A stretch of DNA of 64,000 bases, taken from NCBI GenBank assembly GCA_035649895.1, contig DASRIS010000085.1, positions 1-64,000 on the forward strand. Direction: 5' to 3'. This document shows positions 43,356 through 52,865 of this stretch, one piece after another (position 1 is the stretch's first letter; each line of letters begins with the position of its first letter). Below the pieces are notes generated by a model, which worked only from the letters and a program-made list of their open reading frames with translations, was not told where the DNA came from and searched no databases. This stretch comes from DASSUC01 sp035649895 (GTDB taxonomy: Bacteria > Actinomycetota > Actinomycetes > Mycobacteriales > Micromonosporaceae). The translations under genes and the position numbers were made by a program.

Positions 43356-44894
43356 ATGACCACGCCCATGACCCTGGCCACGCCAGCGCAGGCCGGCCTC
43401 GAGGCCGCCGGGCCGGATCCGCTTGCCGGGCGGGACCCGCTCGGCGGGCCGGATCCACTTGCCGGGCCGGACCCGCTGGCCGACGCGCGTAACCGGGTGG
43501 CGGCACTGGTCGACCCGGGCTCGTTCGCGGAGTCCGGCAGCCGCGCTCGGCACCGCAGCACCGCGTTCGGGATGGCGCGGCGCAGGCCCGACGGGGACGG
43601 TGTCGTCACCGGGCATGGCCGGGTCGACGGCCGCCCGGTCGCCCTCTTCGCCCAGGACCCGGCGGTGCTCGGCGGGTCGCTCGGGGAGCTGCACGCGGAG
43701 AAGATCACCAGGGTGCTCGCCCTGGCCGAGCGGGCCCGCACGCCGGTCGTCGGGCTCCTCGACTCCGGCGGCGCGCGCATCCAGGAGGGTGTGGCCGCCC
43801 TCGACGGGTACGGGGCGATCTTCCGCGGCAACGTGCGCCTCTCCGGCCGGGTGCCGCAGCTGTCCGTGGTGCTCGGGCCATGCGCCGGCGGCGCGGTCTA
43901 CTCCCCGGCGCTCACCGACATTGTGATCATGGAACGGGACCGGGCGCACATGTTCCTCACCGGTCCCAAGGTCGTCCAGGCGGTGACCAAGGAGCAGGTC
44001 ACCCCGGCTGAGCTGGGCGGCGCAGAGGTGCACGGCACCCGCTCCGGGGTGGCGCACCTGACCGCCGCCGGCCCGGCGGAGGCGCTTGCGCTGTGCCGGC
44101 GGGTGCTGTCCTACCTGCCGAGCTCGTGCTGGGAGGCGCCGCCTGCTGCGGCGCCGGGCGAGCCGGAGCCGCTGCCCGCCCTGCCGGCGAGCTCGCGCAC
44201 CGCGTACGACGTACGCGGCGTGATCCGGGCGGTGGTGGACGCGGGCAGCCTCCTGGAGCTGCAGCCGCGCTTCGCCCGCAACCTGGTGACCGGCTTCGCC
44301 CGGGTGGCCGGCCAGCCGGTCGGCGTGGTCGCCAACCAGCCGCAGGCGCTCGCCGGGGTGCTCGACATCGCCGCCTCCGAGAAGGGCGCCCGCTTCGTGC
44401 GCCTGTGCGACGCGTTCGGGCTGCCGCTGGTCACCCTGGTCGACACGCCAGGCTTCCTGCCCGGGCGCGGGCAGGAGACGGGCGGGGTCATCCGCAAGGG
44501 GGCGAAGCTGCTGTACGCGTACGCCGAGGCGACCGTGCCCCGGGTGACCGTGGTGCTGCGCAAGGCGTTCGGCGGCGCGTACATCGTGATGAGCTCGCGC
44601 TCCCTCGGCGCTGACGCGGTGTTCAGCTGGCCCGGCGCGGAGCTGGCCGTGATGGGCGCCGAGGGAGCGGTCGACCTGGTCTTCCGCCGCGAGCTGGCGG
44701 CCGACCCGTCCCGCCGGGCCGAGCTGGTCGAGCGGTACCGGCGCGAGGCGATGGCGGAGGAGCTGGCCGCGGAGCGGCTCTCGGTGGACGAGGTCATCCC
44801 GCCGGAGCGCACCAGGGAGGTCGTCGCCGGCGCGCTGCGCGCGCTCGCCGGCGCGGTGCGCCCCGGGTTCCGCCACGACAACCTGCCGCAGTGA
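43356..44894 (+). CDS. Acyl-CoA carboxylase beta (carboxyltransferase) subunit
   Basis: This 512-residue biotin-dependent carboxyltransferase makes malonyl- or methylmalonyl-CoA, supplying extender units. Signs are VGLLDSGGARIQEGVAAL, VLGPCAGGAVYSPAL, LVDTPGFLPGRGQE and LRKAFGGAYIVM. The biotin-carrying alpha subunit is not in the window and must come from elsewhere. The N-terminus has a repeated DPLAG unit. Confidence 0.92.
   Translation: MTTPMTLATPAQAGLEAAGPDPLAGRDPLGGPDPLAGPDPLADARNRVAALVDPGSFAESGSRARHRSTAFGMARRRPDGDGVVTGHGRVDGRPVALFAQDPAVLGGSLGELHAEKITRVLALAERARTPVVGLLDSGGARIQEGVAALDGYGAIFRGNVRLSGRVPQLSVVLGPCAGGAVYSPALTDIVIMERDRAHMFLTGPKVVQAVTKEQVTPAELGGAEVHGTRSGVAHLTAAGPAEALALCRRVLSYLPSSCWEAPPAAAPGEPEPLPALPASSRTAYDVRGVIRAVVDAGSLLELQPRFARNLVTGFARVAGQPVGVVANQPQALAGVLDIAASEKGARFVRLCDAFGLPLVTLVDTPGFLPGRGQETGGVIRKGAKLLYAYAEATVPRVTVVLRKAFGGAYIVMSSRSLGADAVFSWPGAELAVMGAEGAVDLVFRRELAADPSRRAELVERYRREAMAEELAAERLSVDEVIPPERTREVVAGALRALAGAVRPGFRHDNLPQ
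43407..43482 (+). repeat. In-frame repeat at carboxylase N-terminus
   Basis: Four copies of a 15-18-base unit around GGATCCGCTTGCCGGG encode DPLAG-type repeats before the enzyme fold. Confidence 0.7.
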
Positions 44895-44903
44895 GGGGTG
44901 TCG

Positions 44904-45410
44904 ATGAGGACCTTCGCGACCCCGCAGGAGCTGGTCTCCGCGGCCGGGCAGCGGCTGGGGGAGAGCCCGTTCCAGCTGGTCGACCAGGCGCGCGTCAACG
45001 CCTTCGCCGAGCTCACCGGGGACCGCCAGTGGATACACACCGACCCGGAGCGGGCCCGCGCCGGTCCGTTCGGGCGGCCGGTGGTGCACGGCTTCCTTGC
45101 GCTGTCACTGCTGACCGCGATGCTCGGCGACATCTTCCGGGTCGAGGGCGCCGACCTGGTGCTCAACAAGGGGCTGGACCGGCTCCGGTTCCGTACCCCG
45201 GTCCCGGTCGGGGCCCGGGTCCGGGCGGTCGCCGACCTGGCGTCGGCGACTCTGCGGCCACGCGGCTTCACCGAGGCGGTCGTCACCGTCGCGCTGGAGC
45301 TTGAGCACCGGGCCGACCCGGCGCTCACCGTCCACCAGCGACTGCTCTACCACAGCAGCACCCCGGCCTCCACAACGGAAGTCCCGGCCTCCACAACGGA
45401 AGTGAGGTAG
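44904..45410 (+). CDS. MaoC-like hydratase/dehydratase
   Basis: This 168-residue hot-dog protein has the MaoC signature AELTGDRQWIHTDPERA, with the Asp/His pair, and GPFGRPVVHGFLALSLL. It would dehydrate 3-hydroxyacyl thioesters in the chain-building steps. ATG 44904 follows GAGGGG. The C-terminus is duplicated (PASTTEV twice). Confidence 0.85.
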   Translation: MRTFATPQELVSAAGQRLGESPFQLVDQARVNAFAELTGDRQWIHTDPERARAGPFGRPVVHGFLALSLLTAMLGDIFRVEGADLVLNKGLDRLRFRTPVPVGARVRAVADLASATLRPRGFTEAVVTVALELEHRADPALTVHQRLLYHSSTPASTTEVPASTTEVR

Positions 45411-45417
45411 ACCCGCG

Positions 45418-46458
45418 ATGCGTACCCAGATCGGCGTCCTGCTGCCGACCCGCGAGCTCGCCATGACCGGCTGCTACGACCTGGCGCCGGTGCTCGACTT
45501 CGCCCGCCAGGCCGAGGCGGCCGGGTTCGACTCGGTGTGGACCGGCGACTCGCCGCTGGCCCGGCCCCGGCTCGACCCGCTGGTGGTGCTCTCCGCGGTG
45601 GCCGCGGTCACCACTGAGGTGACGCTCGGCACCGCGGCGCTCACCGCCACACTGCGCCCGCCGGTGCTCGGCGCCGCGATGGTCGCCAGCCTTGACCATG
45701 CCGCTCCTGGGCGGCTCCAGCTCGCCCTCGGCTCCGGCTTCCCGATCCCGGACACGCAGCGGGAGTTCGCCGCTTGCGGGGTGCCGTTCAGCGAGCGGGT
45801 CGGCCGCCTGGACGAGACGGTCCGGCTGTGGCGGCGGGCGTGGCAGGCGGGCGGGCAGCAAGGTGGCGCGGACGCCGGCGGGCAGCAAGGTGGCGTGGGT
45901 GCCGGCGGGCGGCAAGGTGGCGCGGATGCCGGCGGGGGAGCGGGCGCGCCGGCTCGGTTCGAGGGGCGGTACTGGAGCGTCGAGGACCTGGACCGGCTGG
46001 CGCCACCGGCCACGCCTGGGGGGCCGCCGCTGTGGCTGGCCGCCAGCGACGCGCCCGGTGCGGTGGAGCGCACCGCCCGGCTCTACGACGGCTGGCTGCC
46101 GTTCGTGCCCACGCCCGAGGCGTACGCCGCGGCGTGGCGGGAGATCCAGCGGCGGGCGGCGGCCCACGGGCGCCCGGCCGACGCGATCGTGCCCGGCATG
46201 TACGCAACGGTCACCGTCAACCCCGACCGGGACCGGGCTGAGGCGGAGCTCGAGGAGTACCTGCAGCACTACTACGGCCGGCCGCTCGCGGTGATGTCGA
46301 CGGTGCAGGCGTACTGCTACGGCACGGCAGAGGAGTGCGCGGCCTGGCTGTCGCGGTATGTCCAGGCCGGCGCCCGCCACCTGGTGGTACGGATCGGCTC
46401 GCTGGACCCGGCGACCCAGCTCAAGACGGTCGCTGAGGAGGTCTGCCCGGCGGTGTGA
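45418..46458 (+). CDS. Luciferase-like (LLM) flavin/F420-dependent oxidoreductase
   Basis: This 346-residue TIM-barrel protein has VLDFARQAEAAGFDSVWTGD, TLGTAALTATLRPP and GRLQLALGSGF, typical of LLM enzymes that use FMN or F420. It may reduce or oxidise an intermediate of the pathway; the exact step is unknown. Residues about 140-180 are a Gly/Ala/Gln repeat that expands a loop near the barrel. Confidence 0.88.
   Translation: MRTQIGVLLPTRELAMTGCYDLAPVLDFARQAEAAGFDSVWTGDSPLARPRLDPLVVLSAVAAVTTEVTLGTAALTATLRPPVLGAAMVASLDHAAPGRLQLALGSGFPIPDTQREFAACGVPFSERVGRLDETVRLWRRAWQAGGQQGGADAGGQQGGVGAGGRQGGADAGGGAGAPARFEGRYWSVEDLDRLAPPATPGGPPLWLAASDAPGAVERTARLYDGWLPFVPTPEAYAAAWREIQRRAAAHGRPADAIVPGMYATVTVNPDRDRAEAELEEYLQHYYGRPLAVMSTVQAYCYGTAEECAAWLSRYVQAGARHLVVRIGSLDPATQLKTVAEEVCPAV
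45838..45955 (+). repeat. In-frame GCAAGGTGGCG repeat in LLM gene
   Basis: Three copies of a 30-base unit (GCGGGCAGCAAGGTGGCG core) encode GGQQGGADA-type repeats. Confidence 0.75.
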
Positions 46459-46519
46459 GCCGGCTGGGCGGAGGAGGTTGTGACGTTCGGCGCGTGGCGT
46501 GAGACGGGAGGGGGACGGC

Positions 46520-47647
46520 ATGGTCGGGTCGGCCGGGTGGTGCGGGCACGCGCTCATCATCACCAACCCACGGGCGGGTGGCATCGGCGACATCGCGCTG
46601 CCGGAGCTGGTACGCCGGTGCGAGCGTTGGGTGGGCGGGGCGGTCGTGCACGCCACCCAGACGCGCGGGGACGCGGTGGCGCTGGCGCGGGCCGCCACGT
46701 CGTCCACGCTGGACGGTTCCGGGCCCGCCCTGGTGGTCGCGGTCGGCGGCGACGGCACCGCGCGGGAGGTGGCCCACGGTCTGGCCACCGCAACAGGTGC
46801 GGCCCGCGGCCCAGCCGTGGCGGGGGATGCGCCCGGCGGGCCGGGTCCGGCCGGTCCGCCAATGTTCGTGGTGCCGGCTGGCACCGCCAACTCCTGGTAC
46901 CGCACGCTCTGGGAGGACCTGCCCTGGCCGGAGGCGCTCGATACGGCGCTGCGCCAGCCGGAGCCGTCACTGCGCCATGTGGACCTGGCCCGGCTGGTGC
47001 AGAACCAGGCGCTGGTGCTGGTCGGGGCGTGCGCCGGCTTCCCGCCGCAGGCGATCCACGAGGCCGGTGCGCTCACCCACCTGACCGGCCGGGCCCGGTA
47101 CGAGGCGGCGCTGGCCGCCCTCGTACCGCGGTTCGAGCCCTACCCGGGGCGCGTGCTCGTCGATGGCGTTCAGGTCCACAGTGGATCTACGCTGCTCGCC
47201 AACGTGGGCGGTGGACGGTTCCGGGGCGGACAGTTCCAGCTGCTGCCGGACTCGATCCTCGACGACGGGCTGCTCGACGTCTGCGTCATCGGCGCCGAGC
47301 ACCACCCGGCCGACCTGCTCGGGCTCACCCGCCGGGCCGAGCACGTCGGCCGTCCCGGGGTCGTCTACGCGCGGGGCCGCCAGGTGGTGATCGAGCGCAC
47401 CGACGCGCGACCGGTGTGGTTCGAGCACGACGGGGAGGTCCTGGTCGACTTCGGGCACCGGTTCACCTTGGAGGTCGTGCCACACGCCGTACCCGTGCTC
47501 GGGGCGCCGCCGCGAGAGCCGCAGGCGGCGCGGGCGGTGGCAGCAGCGGGAGCGCCGCCGGGGGCGCCGGCGGGGGGGCCGGCGGGGGGGCCGGCGGGGG
47601 GGCCGGCGGCGGGCACCGTGACGGGTGGCGGCCATGTCGCCGCTTGA
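46520..47647 (+). CDS. Diacylglycerol kinase-like enzyme, VlmJ-like
   Basis: This 375-residue kinase has the DAGK catalytic set: ITNPRAGG, VAVGGDGTAREV (GGDGT 76-80) and VPAGTANSWYR. In valanimycin biosynthesis, VlmJ of this family phosphorylates the hydrate, and VlmK (MmgE/PrpD) then removes the phosphate. The same two genes are adjacent here, so phosphorylation of a hydroxyl for later elimination is the likely role. The C-terminal tail is a Gly/Pro/Ala repeat. Its stop overlaps the MmgE/PrpD gene. Confidence 0.85.
   Translation: MVGSAGWCGHALIITNPRAGGIGDIALPELVRRCERWVGGAVVHATQTRGDAVALARAATSSTLDGSGPALVVAVGGDGTAREVAHGLATATGAARGPAVAGDAPGGPGPAGPPMFVVPAGTANSWYRTLWEDLPWPEALDTALRQPEPSLRHVDLARLVQNQALVLVGACAGFPPQAIHEAGALTHLTGRARYEAALAALVPRFEPYPGRVLVDGVQVHSGSTLLANVGGGRFRGGQFQLLPDSILDDGLLDVCVIGAEHHPADLLGLTRRAEHVGRPGVVYARGRQVVIERTDARPVWFEHDGEVLVDFGHRFTLEVVPHAVPVLGAPPREPQAARAVAAAGAPPGAPAGGPAGGPAGGPAAGTVTGGGHVAA
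47560..47616 (+). repeat. GGGGGGCCGGC repeat in kinase tail
   Basis: Four units of a 12-base G/C repeat encode AGGP repeats at the end of the kinase gene. Confidence 0.75.
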
Positions 47648-49226
47648 GGAGCTGGCCGCGTGGGCGAGCGCGGTGCGCCTGGACGATGCTCCGCGCCGGG
47701 TCGTGGAGCTGGCCAAGAGCCAGGTCCTGTCGCAGCTCGCCGCGGTGCGTGGCGGGCTGCGCCACCCGCTCGGCCAGGCGCTGGTACGCGCCTTCGGCCC
47801 GCCCATCCAGCCGGATCCGGCCCGGTCCGCGGTGGTACTGTCCGCGCTCGGCTCGTGGCTGCACTTCGACGACACCGCCTACGCCGGGCACCTGTCAAAC
47901 TCCACCGTGACCGTGCCGTTGGCCTACGCGCTCGCCCGCGGGCTGGACGGACGAGCGCTGCTCACCGCGGTTATCGCCGCCAACGAATGCGCGGCGCGGA
48001 TCACCGCGGCGGCGACCCTCGGCCCGTTCCGCGGGCAGATGGCGGCGCATACCCACGTGGCCGGTGCGGTGGCCGGGCGGCTGCGCGCGGAGGACGCTCC
48101 CGCGCGACACTGGGTGGACGCACTGGGACTGGCCTTCGCGATGCCACTGTGGAGCCTCACCCACGGCTTCATGGCCAGCGACGCGCGGCTGCTCAGCTCG
48201 TCCACGCCGGTGCGCCTGGGGCTGGACGCGTGCGACGCCGCAGCGGCCGGCCTGCGCGGCGCCGCCGACATCCTCGACCATCCGCGCGGGTTCCTGGCCC
48301 GGTTCGCCACGGTCCCGCTGCCCGAGGCGGTCACCGCCGGGCTCGGCCGGTGCTGGCACACCGACACGCTCTCGTTCAAGGTGCACCCGTCCGGACCGGG
48401 CTCAGACGCCGCCGTGGACTGCGCCCTGGCGCTGCACGCCGCGCTCGGCCGGCCACGGGTCGACGAGGTGGTGGAGGTCGAGGTCCACGTCTCCCTCTAC
48501 ACCCTGCTGGTGCACCGGGCCGCCGCCGCCTACCTGGACGGGCCGGAACCGCCGCTGTCCGCGGTCGCCACCACCACGCCGTACGCGGTGGCGACCGCGC
48601 TGCTCACCGGCGGCCTGGAGCCGGCCGACTTCGCCCACCCGGCGGTGGCCTCGCCCCTGCGGTGGGCACTCGCCGCCAAGGTACGGCTGGTCCACGACGA
48701 GGAGATGACCGCCGCCCTGCTCACTGCGGAGGCGCCGTTCGGGGAGGCGGTCCGGCTCGCCGGCGAGCGGGCGGTGGGATGGCTGCGCGACTTCGGCGGC
48801 GACCGGCTGGTGGAGCTGGCCCGCGAGGCCGGCCAGGTCATGCCGGGGGTTGGGGACGCCGCTGGGTCCCGGCGGCGTAGCTTCGCCACGACCCGGCGTA
48901 GCTTCGCCACGGCGACGAAGATGACACCGGCCCGGGTGGTGCTGCACCTGGCCGATGGCGCCAGCCATGAACGGCGGGTCGACATCCCGGTCGGCGCGGC
49001 GGGTCCGGACACCCGGTCCCGGCACCGGCACCTGGTCCGCGCCAAGTTCCTCGCCACCGGCGGCTCGCCGGAGGTGGCCGACGCGGTACGCCGGCTGGAC
49101 CTGCTGCCCGCGGCGGAGGTCCGGCGGCTGGTCACCGCGGCGCTGGACATGGCGGGTCGGGAAGGCCCAGCCCGGCGGGCGGGGGCAGCCGGCCGGGAGC
49201 GGCCGGACGTGGCGGAGGCGGCGTGA
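47634..49226 (+). CDS. MmgE/PrpD family protein, VlmK-like dehydratase
   Basis: This protein of about 530 residues has the MmgE/PrpD fold: WLHFDDTAYAGHLSNSTVTVP, AANECAARITAA, TLSFKVHPSGPGSDAAVD and VHVSLYTLLVHRAAAAYLDG. Family members dehydrate 2-methylcitrate; VlmK eliminates phosphate from O-phosphoryl valanimycin hydrate. Adjacency to a DAGK gene supports the VlmJ/K pair. Start ATG 47634 (or GTG 47625) lies inside the previous gene. A near-duplicate RRSFATTRRSFAT segment lies around residues 415-430. Confidence 0.85.
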   Translation: MSPLEELAAWASAVRLDDAPRRVVELAKSQVLSQLAAVRGGLRHPLGQALVRAFGPPIQPDPARSAVVLSALGSWLHFDDTAYAGHLSNSTVTVPLAYALARGLDGRALLTAVIAANECAARITAAATLGPFRGQMAAHTHVAGAVAGRLRAEDAPARHWVDALGLAFAMPLWSLTHGFMASDARLLSSSTPVRLGLDACDAAAAGLRGAADILDHPRGFLARFATVPLPEAVTAGLGRCWHTDTLSFKVHPSGPGSDAAVDCALALHAALGRPRVDEVVEVEVHVSLYTLLVHRAAAAYLDGPEPPLSAVATTTPYAVATALLTGGLEPADFAHPAVASPLRWALAAKVRLVHDEEMTAALLTAEAPFGEAVRLAGERAVGWLRDFGGDRLVELAREAGQVMPGVGDAAGSRRRSFATTRRSFATATKMTPARVVLHLADGASHERRVDIPVGAAGPDTRSRHRHLVRAKFLATGGSPEVADAVRRLDLLPAAEVRRLVTAALDMAGREGPARRAGAAGRERPDVAEAA

Positions 49227-49261
49227 TCCTTTCCGCCGCCCTGGTCGGGTAGCGTCAGCGG

Positions 49262-50080
49262 ATGATGACGGGAAGGCAGCAGCTGGCGCGGTCAGCAGGA
49301 GAGCTGCTGCGGCAGTGGCGTGAGCACCGGCGGCTCAGCCAGCTCGAGCTGGCCAGCCAGGCGGGCGTGTCAACCCGCCACCTGAGCTTTGTGGAGACCG
49401 GGCGCTCCATGCCCAGCCGCGACATGGTGCTGCACCTCGTGGAGCAGCTCGACCTGCCGCTGCGGGAGCGCAACCAGGTCCTGCTCGCCGCCGGCTACGC
49501 CCCGGTCTACCCGGAGACGGCGCTTGACGCGCCGCAGATGGTGGCCGTTCGGGCCGCGCTGCGCCAGGTGCTCAACGGGCACCAGCCCTACCCGGCGCTG
49601 GTCGTGGACCGGCGGTGGAACGTCGTGGACACCAACCCGGCGGTGGCCCTGTTCACCCGGATGGTGTCACCGGCGCTGCTGCAGCCGGTCGCCAACGTGC
49701 TGCGGGCCAGCCTGCATCCGGACGGCCTGGCCCCGCACCTCGTCAACCTCGGTGAGTGGCGGGCCCACCTGCTCGGGCGGCTGCGCCGGCAGATCTCCCA
49801 CAGCAGCGACCCTGAGCTGGTCGCGCTCTACGACGAGCTGACCGGCTACCCGTGCGCCCAGCCGGACGCCGAGACCGAGCCGCCGGGACCGGGGTCGGTC
49901 GTGGTGCCGATGCGCTTCCGCGCGCCAGAGCGGGAGCTGGTCTTCCTGAGCACGGTGGCGATGTTCGGCAGCCCGCTCGACCTCACCGTCGCGGAGCTGG
50001 CCATCGAGTCGTTCTACCCGGCCGACGCGGAGACCGCCGCCTACCTACAGGCTCGCGCCGGCTCGTGCACCGCCACCTGA
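49262..50080 (+). CDS. Xre-family regulator with MmyB-like C-terminal domain
   Basis: This 272-residue protein has an N-terminal HTH (LAGELLRQWREHRRLSQLELASQAGVSTR, about 10-42; HLSFVETGRS) and a MmyB-type ligand-sensing half (YPALVVDRRWNVVDTNPAVALF; PERELVFLSTVAMFG). Such regulators often respond to a small molecule and control adjacent genes, so it may regulate the cluster or itself. It begins 36 bases after the MmgE/PrpD gene and is probably expressed separately. Confidence 0.88.
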   Translation: MMTGRQQLARSAGELLRQWREHRRLSQLELASQAGVSTRHLSFVETGRSMPSRDMVLHLVEQLDLPLRERNQVLLAAGYAPVYPETALDAPQMVAVRAALRQVLNGHQPYPALVVDRRWNVVDTNPAVALFTRMVSPALLQPVANVLRASLHPDGLAPHLVNLGEWRAHLLGRLRRQISHSSDPELVALYDELTGYPCAQPDAETEPPGPGSVVVPMRFRAPERELVFLSTVAMFGSPLDLTVAELAIESFYPADAETAAYLQARAGSCTAT

Positions 50081-50115
50081 CCGCTCACCCAGCCGAGTAG
50101 CTCGGTGCATGTCGC

Positions 50116-50162
50116 GATCTAGAAGATCTAGGCCGCCATGGGGTGCACAGATCTTCTAGATC
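50116..50162. repeat. REP-like inverted repeat, GATC-rich
   Basis: GATCTAGAAGATCT (50116-50129) and AGATCTTCTAGATC (50149-50162) are perfect inverted copies around a 19-base loop. This resembles the element at 31002-31072. It lies in the 323-base gap 50081-50403, which otherwise holds only the terminator hairpin. Confidence 0.7.
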
Positions 50163-50315
50163 TCGTCCAGCTACGCCTGTTCCCACGAGCTGGGACGGCA
50201 CGGTCCTATGTGGTGCGTGCCAGCATGGAGGGCGTGCGGCGCGCTCACCCTGCCTTGTGGCGGTGAGCCGTCCTCGACATCGACGGTGAAGCGGCCAGCC
50301 AGCCACGCGCCCGGG

Positions 50316-50353
50316 CGGGTGGGCCGCCCGGCCGGCCGGTGACGGCCCACCCG
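50316..50353. terminator. Hairpin between convergent Xre and DUF2156 genes
   Basis: CGGGTGGGCCG (50316-50326) and CGGCCCACCCG (50343-50353) make a perfect 11-bp stem with a 16-base loop. The position suits termination of the plus-strand regulator and the minus-strand DUF2156 operon. Confidence 0.6.
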
Positions 50354-50403
50354 GCCTACCGCGCTACCGCACCGCCCTGCCGGCGCACCGGGGCGGCCGC
50401 CGG

Positions 50404-51417
50404 TCACAGCGCGTTGGAGACCTTGAAGACGTGCAGGAACCCGCGCAGCGAGGCGCGTGCCGAGAACGCGATGTACTCCGGGATGACCGCCTGCGGACCC
50501 CACTTCAGCTTGTACGCAAGCTGCGTGGCGGCCGGGTACACCGCGGCGCCGCGCCGGCCCAGCTGGCCCACGAGCCACCCGAACGGGCGGCTCGCGCCGG
50601 GGACCTCGAGGTCGGGCGCGAGCCCGGTGAACGGCGTGAAGCCGAAGTGCAGCCAGCGGCACCCCTCGGCGCGGAACGCCTCGACCGCGGTGAGGTTGAT
50701 CGCCTCGGACACCCCGGGCGGCCCCTCCGGCAGGCGCCGGCTCAGGTCGTGCAGCCAGCCGGGCCGCCCGCCGGGCACCGGAGCGTAGGAGATGTAGCCG
50801 AGCAGCTTGGAGTCCTGCACGCCGACGAAGAGCCGCCGGTACGGCTGCATCGGGCCGCCGTACTCGCCCACCAGGAACTCCAGCGGCTTGGCGTGCTTGC
50901 CCTTGCCGTGCAGCCAGTGCGCGTCCAGCTTCGCCATGCGGGCGGCCCAGTCGGGCTGGTCGACCTCGTACACGGTGAGCCCCGCCCGGACCGCCCGGGA
51001 GACCTTGTTGCGCAGCTGCATGAACTTCGACCCGCGCAGCGAGAAGCCGCTCAGGTCCACCGCGTACGACGCGCCGATCTGGTTGACCACGAAGCCCTGC
51101 TCGCGGTACGCGACCGCGTCGGCGCGCTGCAGCTGGATGGCGACCACCCTGCGCCGGCGTTCCCGAGCGTGCGCCGCGAACCCGTCGAGCAGCGGCCGGT
51201 AGCTCGCGGCGGGGGCGAACGGGCCGGCGAACTGCACCAGGTACCGCCCGGACTCGCGGTAGACCACCACCCCTTCCAGACCGGGTACGCAGAAGTAGCT
51301 GTTGCCGCTGTTGAGCGCCAGGAAGGCGGACGGGTTGTCGGCGTACGCCTCGACGGCCCGCCGTACCGTGTCGAGGGAGACCGGGCCGGTGCCGACGGTC
51401 GCGGTCGGTTCTGTCAT
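50404..51417 (-). CDS. DUF2156/GNAT aminoacyl transferase-like protein, VlmA-like
   Basis: This 337-residue protein has tandem GNAT-like halves and the DUF2156 order: NSYFCVPGLEGVVVYRESGRYLVQFAGP, then GSKFMQLRNKVSRAVRAGLTVYEV, and GWLHDLSRRLPEGPPGVSEAINLTAVEAFRAEGCRWLHFG. DUF2156 covers the transferase domain of lysyl-phosphatidylglycerol synthase, which moves amino acids from aminoacyl-tRNA. VlmA of valanimycin biosynthesis moves serine from seryl-tRNA to isobutylhydroxylamine. By analogy it would acylate a hydroxylamine with serine. ATG 51417 is used; upstream extension was rejected. It lies downstream of the glycosyltransferase and the tRNA-like gene, on the same strand. Confidence 0.82.
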   Translation of the reverse strand: MTEPTATVGTGPVSLDTVRRAVEAYADNPSAFLALNSGNSYFCVPGLEGVVVYRESGRYLVQFAGPFAPAASYRPLLDGFAAHARERRRRVVAIQLQRADAVAYREQGFVVNQIGASYAVDLSGFSLRGSKFMQLRNKVSRAVRAGLTVYEVDQPDWAARMAKLDAHWLHGKGKHAKPLEFLVGEYGGPMQPYRRLFVGVQDSKLLGYISYAPVPGGRPGWLHDLSRRLPEGPPGVSEAINLTAVEAFRAEGCRWLHFGFTPFTGLAPDLEVPGASRPFGWLVGQLGRRGAAVYPAATQLAYKLKWGPQAVIPEYIAFSARASLRGFLHVFKVSNAL

Positions 51418-51454
51418 GGTCGCCGCCTTCCAGGTGTCGACGATGAGCCGGTGG

Positions 51455-52738
51455 TCACCGCGCTGGCGCGGTGGCCGGCACGTGTGCGATCTCGCGGACG
51501 GCGCGCGCCAGGCCGTCCTCGCGGCGCAGCCGCTCACCGAGGGCTGCGGCGCGCTGCTGGACGTCGGGGCGGCCGAGCTGCCGTAGCGACTCGGCGAGCC
51601 GGTCGGCGTCGAGGTCCACGAACCGGCTGTGCCCGCCGACGCCGAGACGGGTGACCCGCGCGCCCCAGTACGGCTGGTCGGAGTAGAGCGAGTAGACCCA
51701 GGTGGGCCGCCCTGCGGTCAGGCCCGCCGCAGTGGTGCCGGCGCCGCCGTGGTGGATGACCCCGCGGCACCGGGGGAAGAGCCACTCGTGGTCCACCGTC
51801 CCCACGACGTGCACCTGCTCGGGCAGGTCGGCGGTGCCGGTGAACCCGGTCCAGCCGGCCCCGACGAGCACCCGGCAGCGGGCGCGCCGCGCCGCCTCGA
51901 CCGCCAGGTCGAGCATTGGGCCCGGGTCGAGGATCGACGCGCTGCCGAAGCTGAGGAAGAACGGCTGCGGGCCGGCGTCGAGCCAGTCCACCAGGCCGGC
52001 CGGGCGGTCGGTCTCGCCAAGGCGCTCGCGCAACTGGGTCGGCAGCCGCCAGTACCCGGTGAGCACGTGCTGGGCCGCCGCCCAGTCCCGGGGCCGCGGC
52101 ACGATCTGGGCACTGTACGCGTGCAGCGCGCGCCCGCCGAGCCGAGGTGCCCAGACAATGGCCGCGGTGCGCGCCGGCCCCAGCCCCAGTGACCGGCGGT
52201 ACGCGTTGATGTCACTGCGCTTGCCGCGCCAGTAGGCGATCTCGGTGACCCGGTGGGTGAGCCGGTTGAGCGGGCGCAGCCGCAGGTCCGAGCGGCTGAC
52301 CAGCATGCTGGGGAAGTCACCGCTCGGCGACCACGGGGCGAAGTAGCCGGCGAGCAGCGGCAGGCCCCGCGCCTGCGCCACGGCGAGCGCATAGTCGTCC
52401 ACCTGGATGCCGGCCACGAGAGCGTCAGCACCCTCCGCGACGGCCAGCACGCTCGCCCCGATCGTCTCCCGGGCGTCGGAGAACACCTGGGCCGCGCGGG
52501 TCAGGAACGCCCGTGCGTCGCCGGAGGCCAGCCACTGCTGCCCCTCGGCCGAGCGCATCAGCCGATGCCCGTCAAAGTCCATCGCGACGAACGGCACCTG
52601 TGCCGTGGCGGCGAGCCCGGCCGCGTCGGCCGGCCCGGCGAGGGTCACCTCGTGCCCGGCGGCCTGCAGGGCGTGGGCGAGCGCGACGAACGGCTCGACG
52701 TCGCCGCGGGTGCCGACAGTGGCGATGCCGACCTTCAT
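51455..52738 (-). CDS. GT-B glycosyltransferase (MGT/UGT family)
   Basis: This 427-residue macrolide-type glycosyltransferase starts MKVGIATVGTRGDVEPFVALAHAL and has the donor-binding region VIHHGGAGTTAAGLTAGRPTW. It would glycosylate the product, either for self-resistance or as the final step. ATG 52738 is preferred; a longer reading frame upstream was rejected because it runs through the tRNA-like gene. It sits between that gene and the DUF2156 gene, all on the minus strand. Confidence 0.9.
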   Translation of the reverse strand: MKVGIATVGTRGDVEPFVALAHALQAAGHEVTLAGPADAAGLAATAQVPFVAMDFDGHRLMRSAEGQQWLASGDARAFLTRAAQVFSDARETIGASVLAVAEGADALVAGIQVDDYALAVAQARGLPLLAGYFAPWSPSGDFPSMLVSRSDLRLRPLNRLTHRVTEIAYWRGKRSDINAYRRSLGLGPARTAAIVWAPRLGGRALHAYSAQIVPRPRDWAAAQHVLTGYWRLPTQLRERLGETDRPAGLVDWLDAGPQPFFLSFGSASILDPGPMLDLAVEAARRARCRVLVGAGWTGFTGTADLPEQVHVVGTVDHEWLFPRCRGVIHHGGAGTTAAGLTAGRPTWVYSLYSDQPYWGARVTRLGVGGHSRFVDLDADRLAESLRQLGRPDVQQRAAALGERLRREDGLARAVREIAHVPATAPAR

Positions 52739-52865
52739 CGCCGACCCCGGCGGGGCACGGCGCGGGCGGGGCGGTGCGCGCGGGTGCGTCGGAGCCGATC
52801 GACCATAGTGGTCACCCCCAGCTGGCACTGCGGTCGGCGCCCCGGATGGCGCCACCGGCGGTACG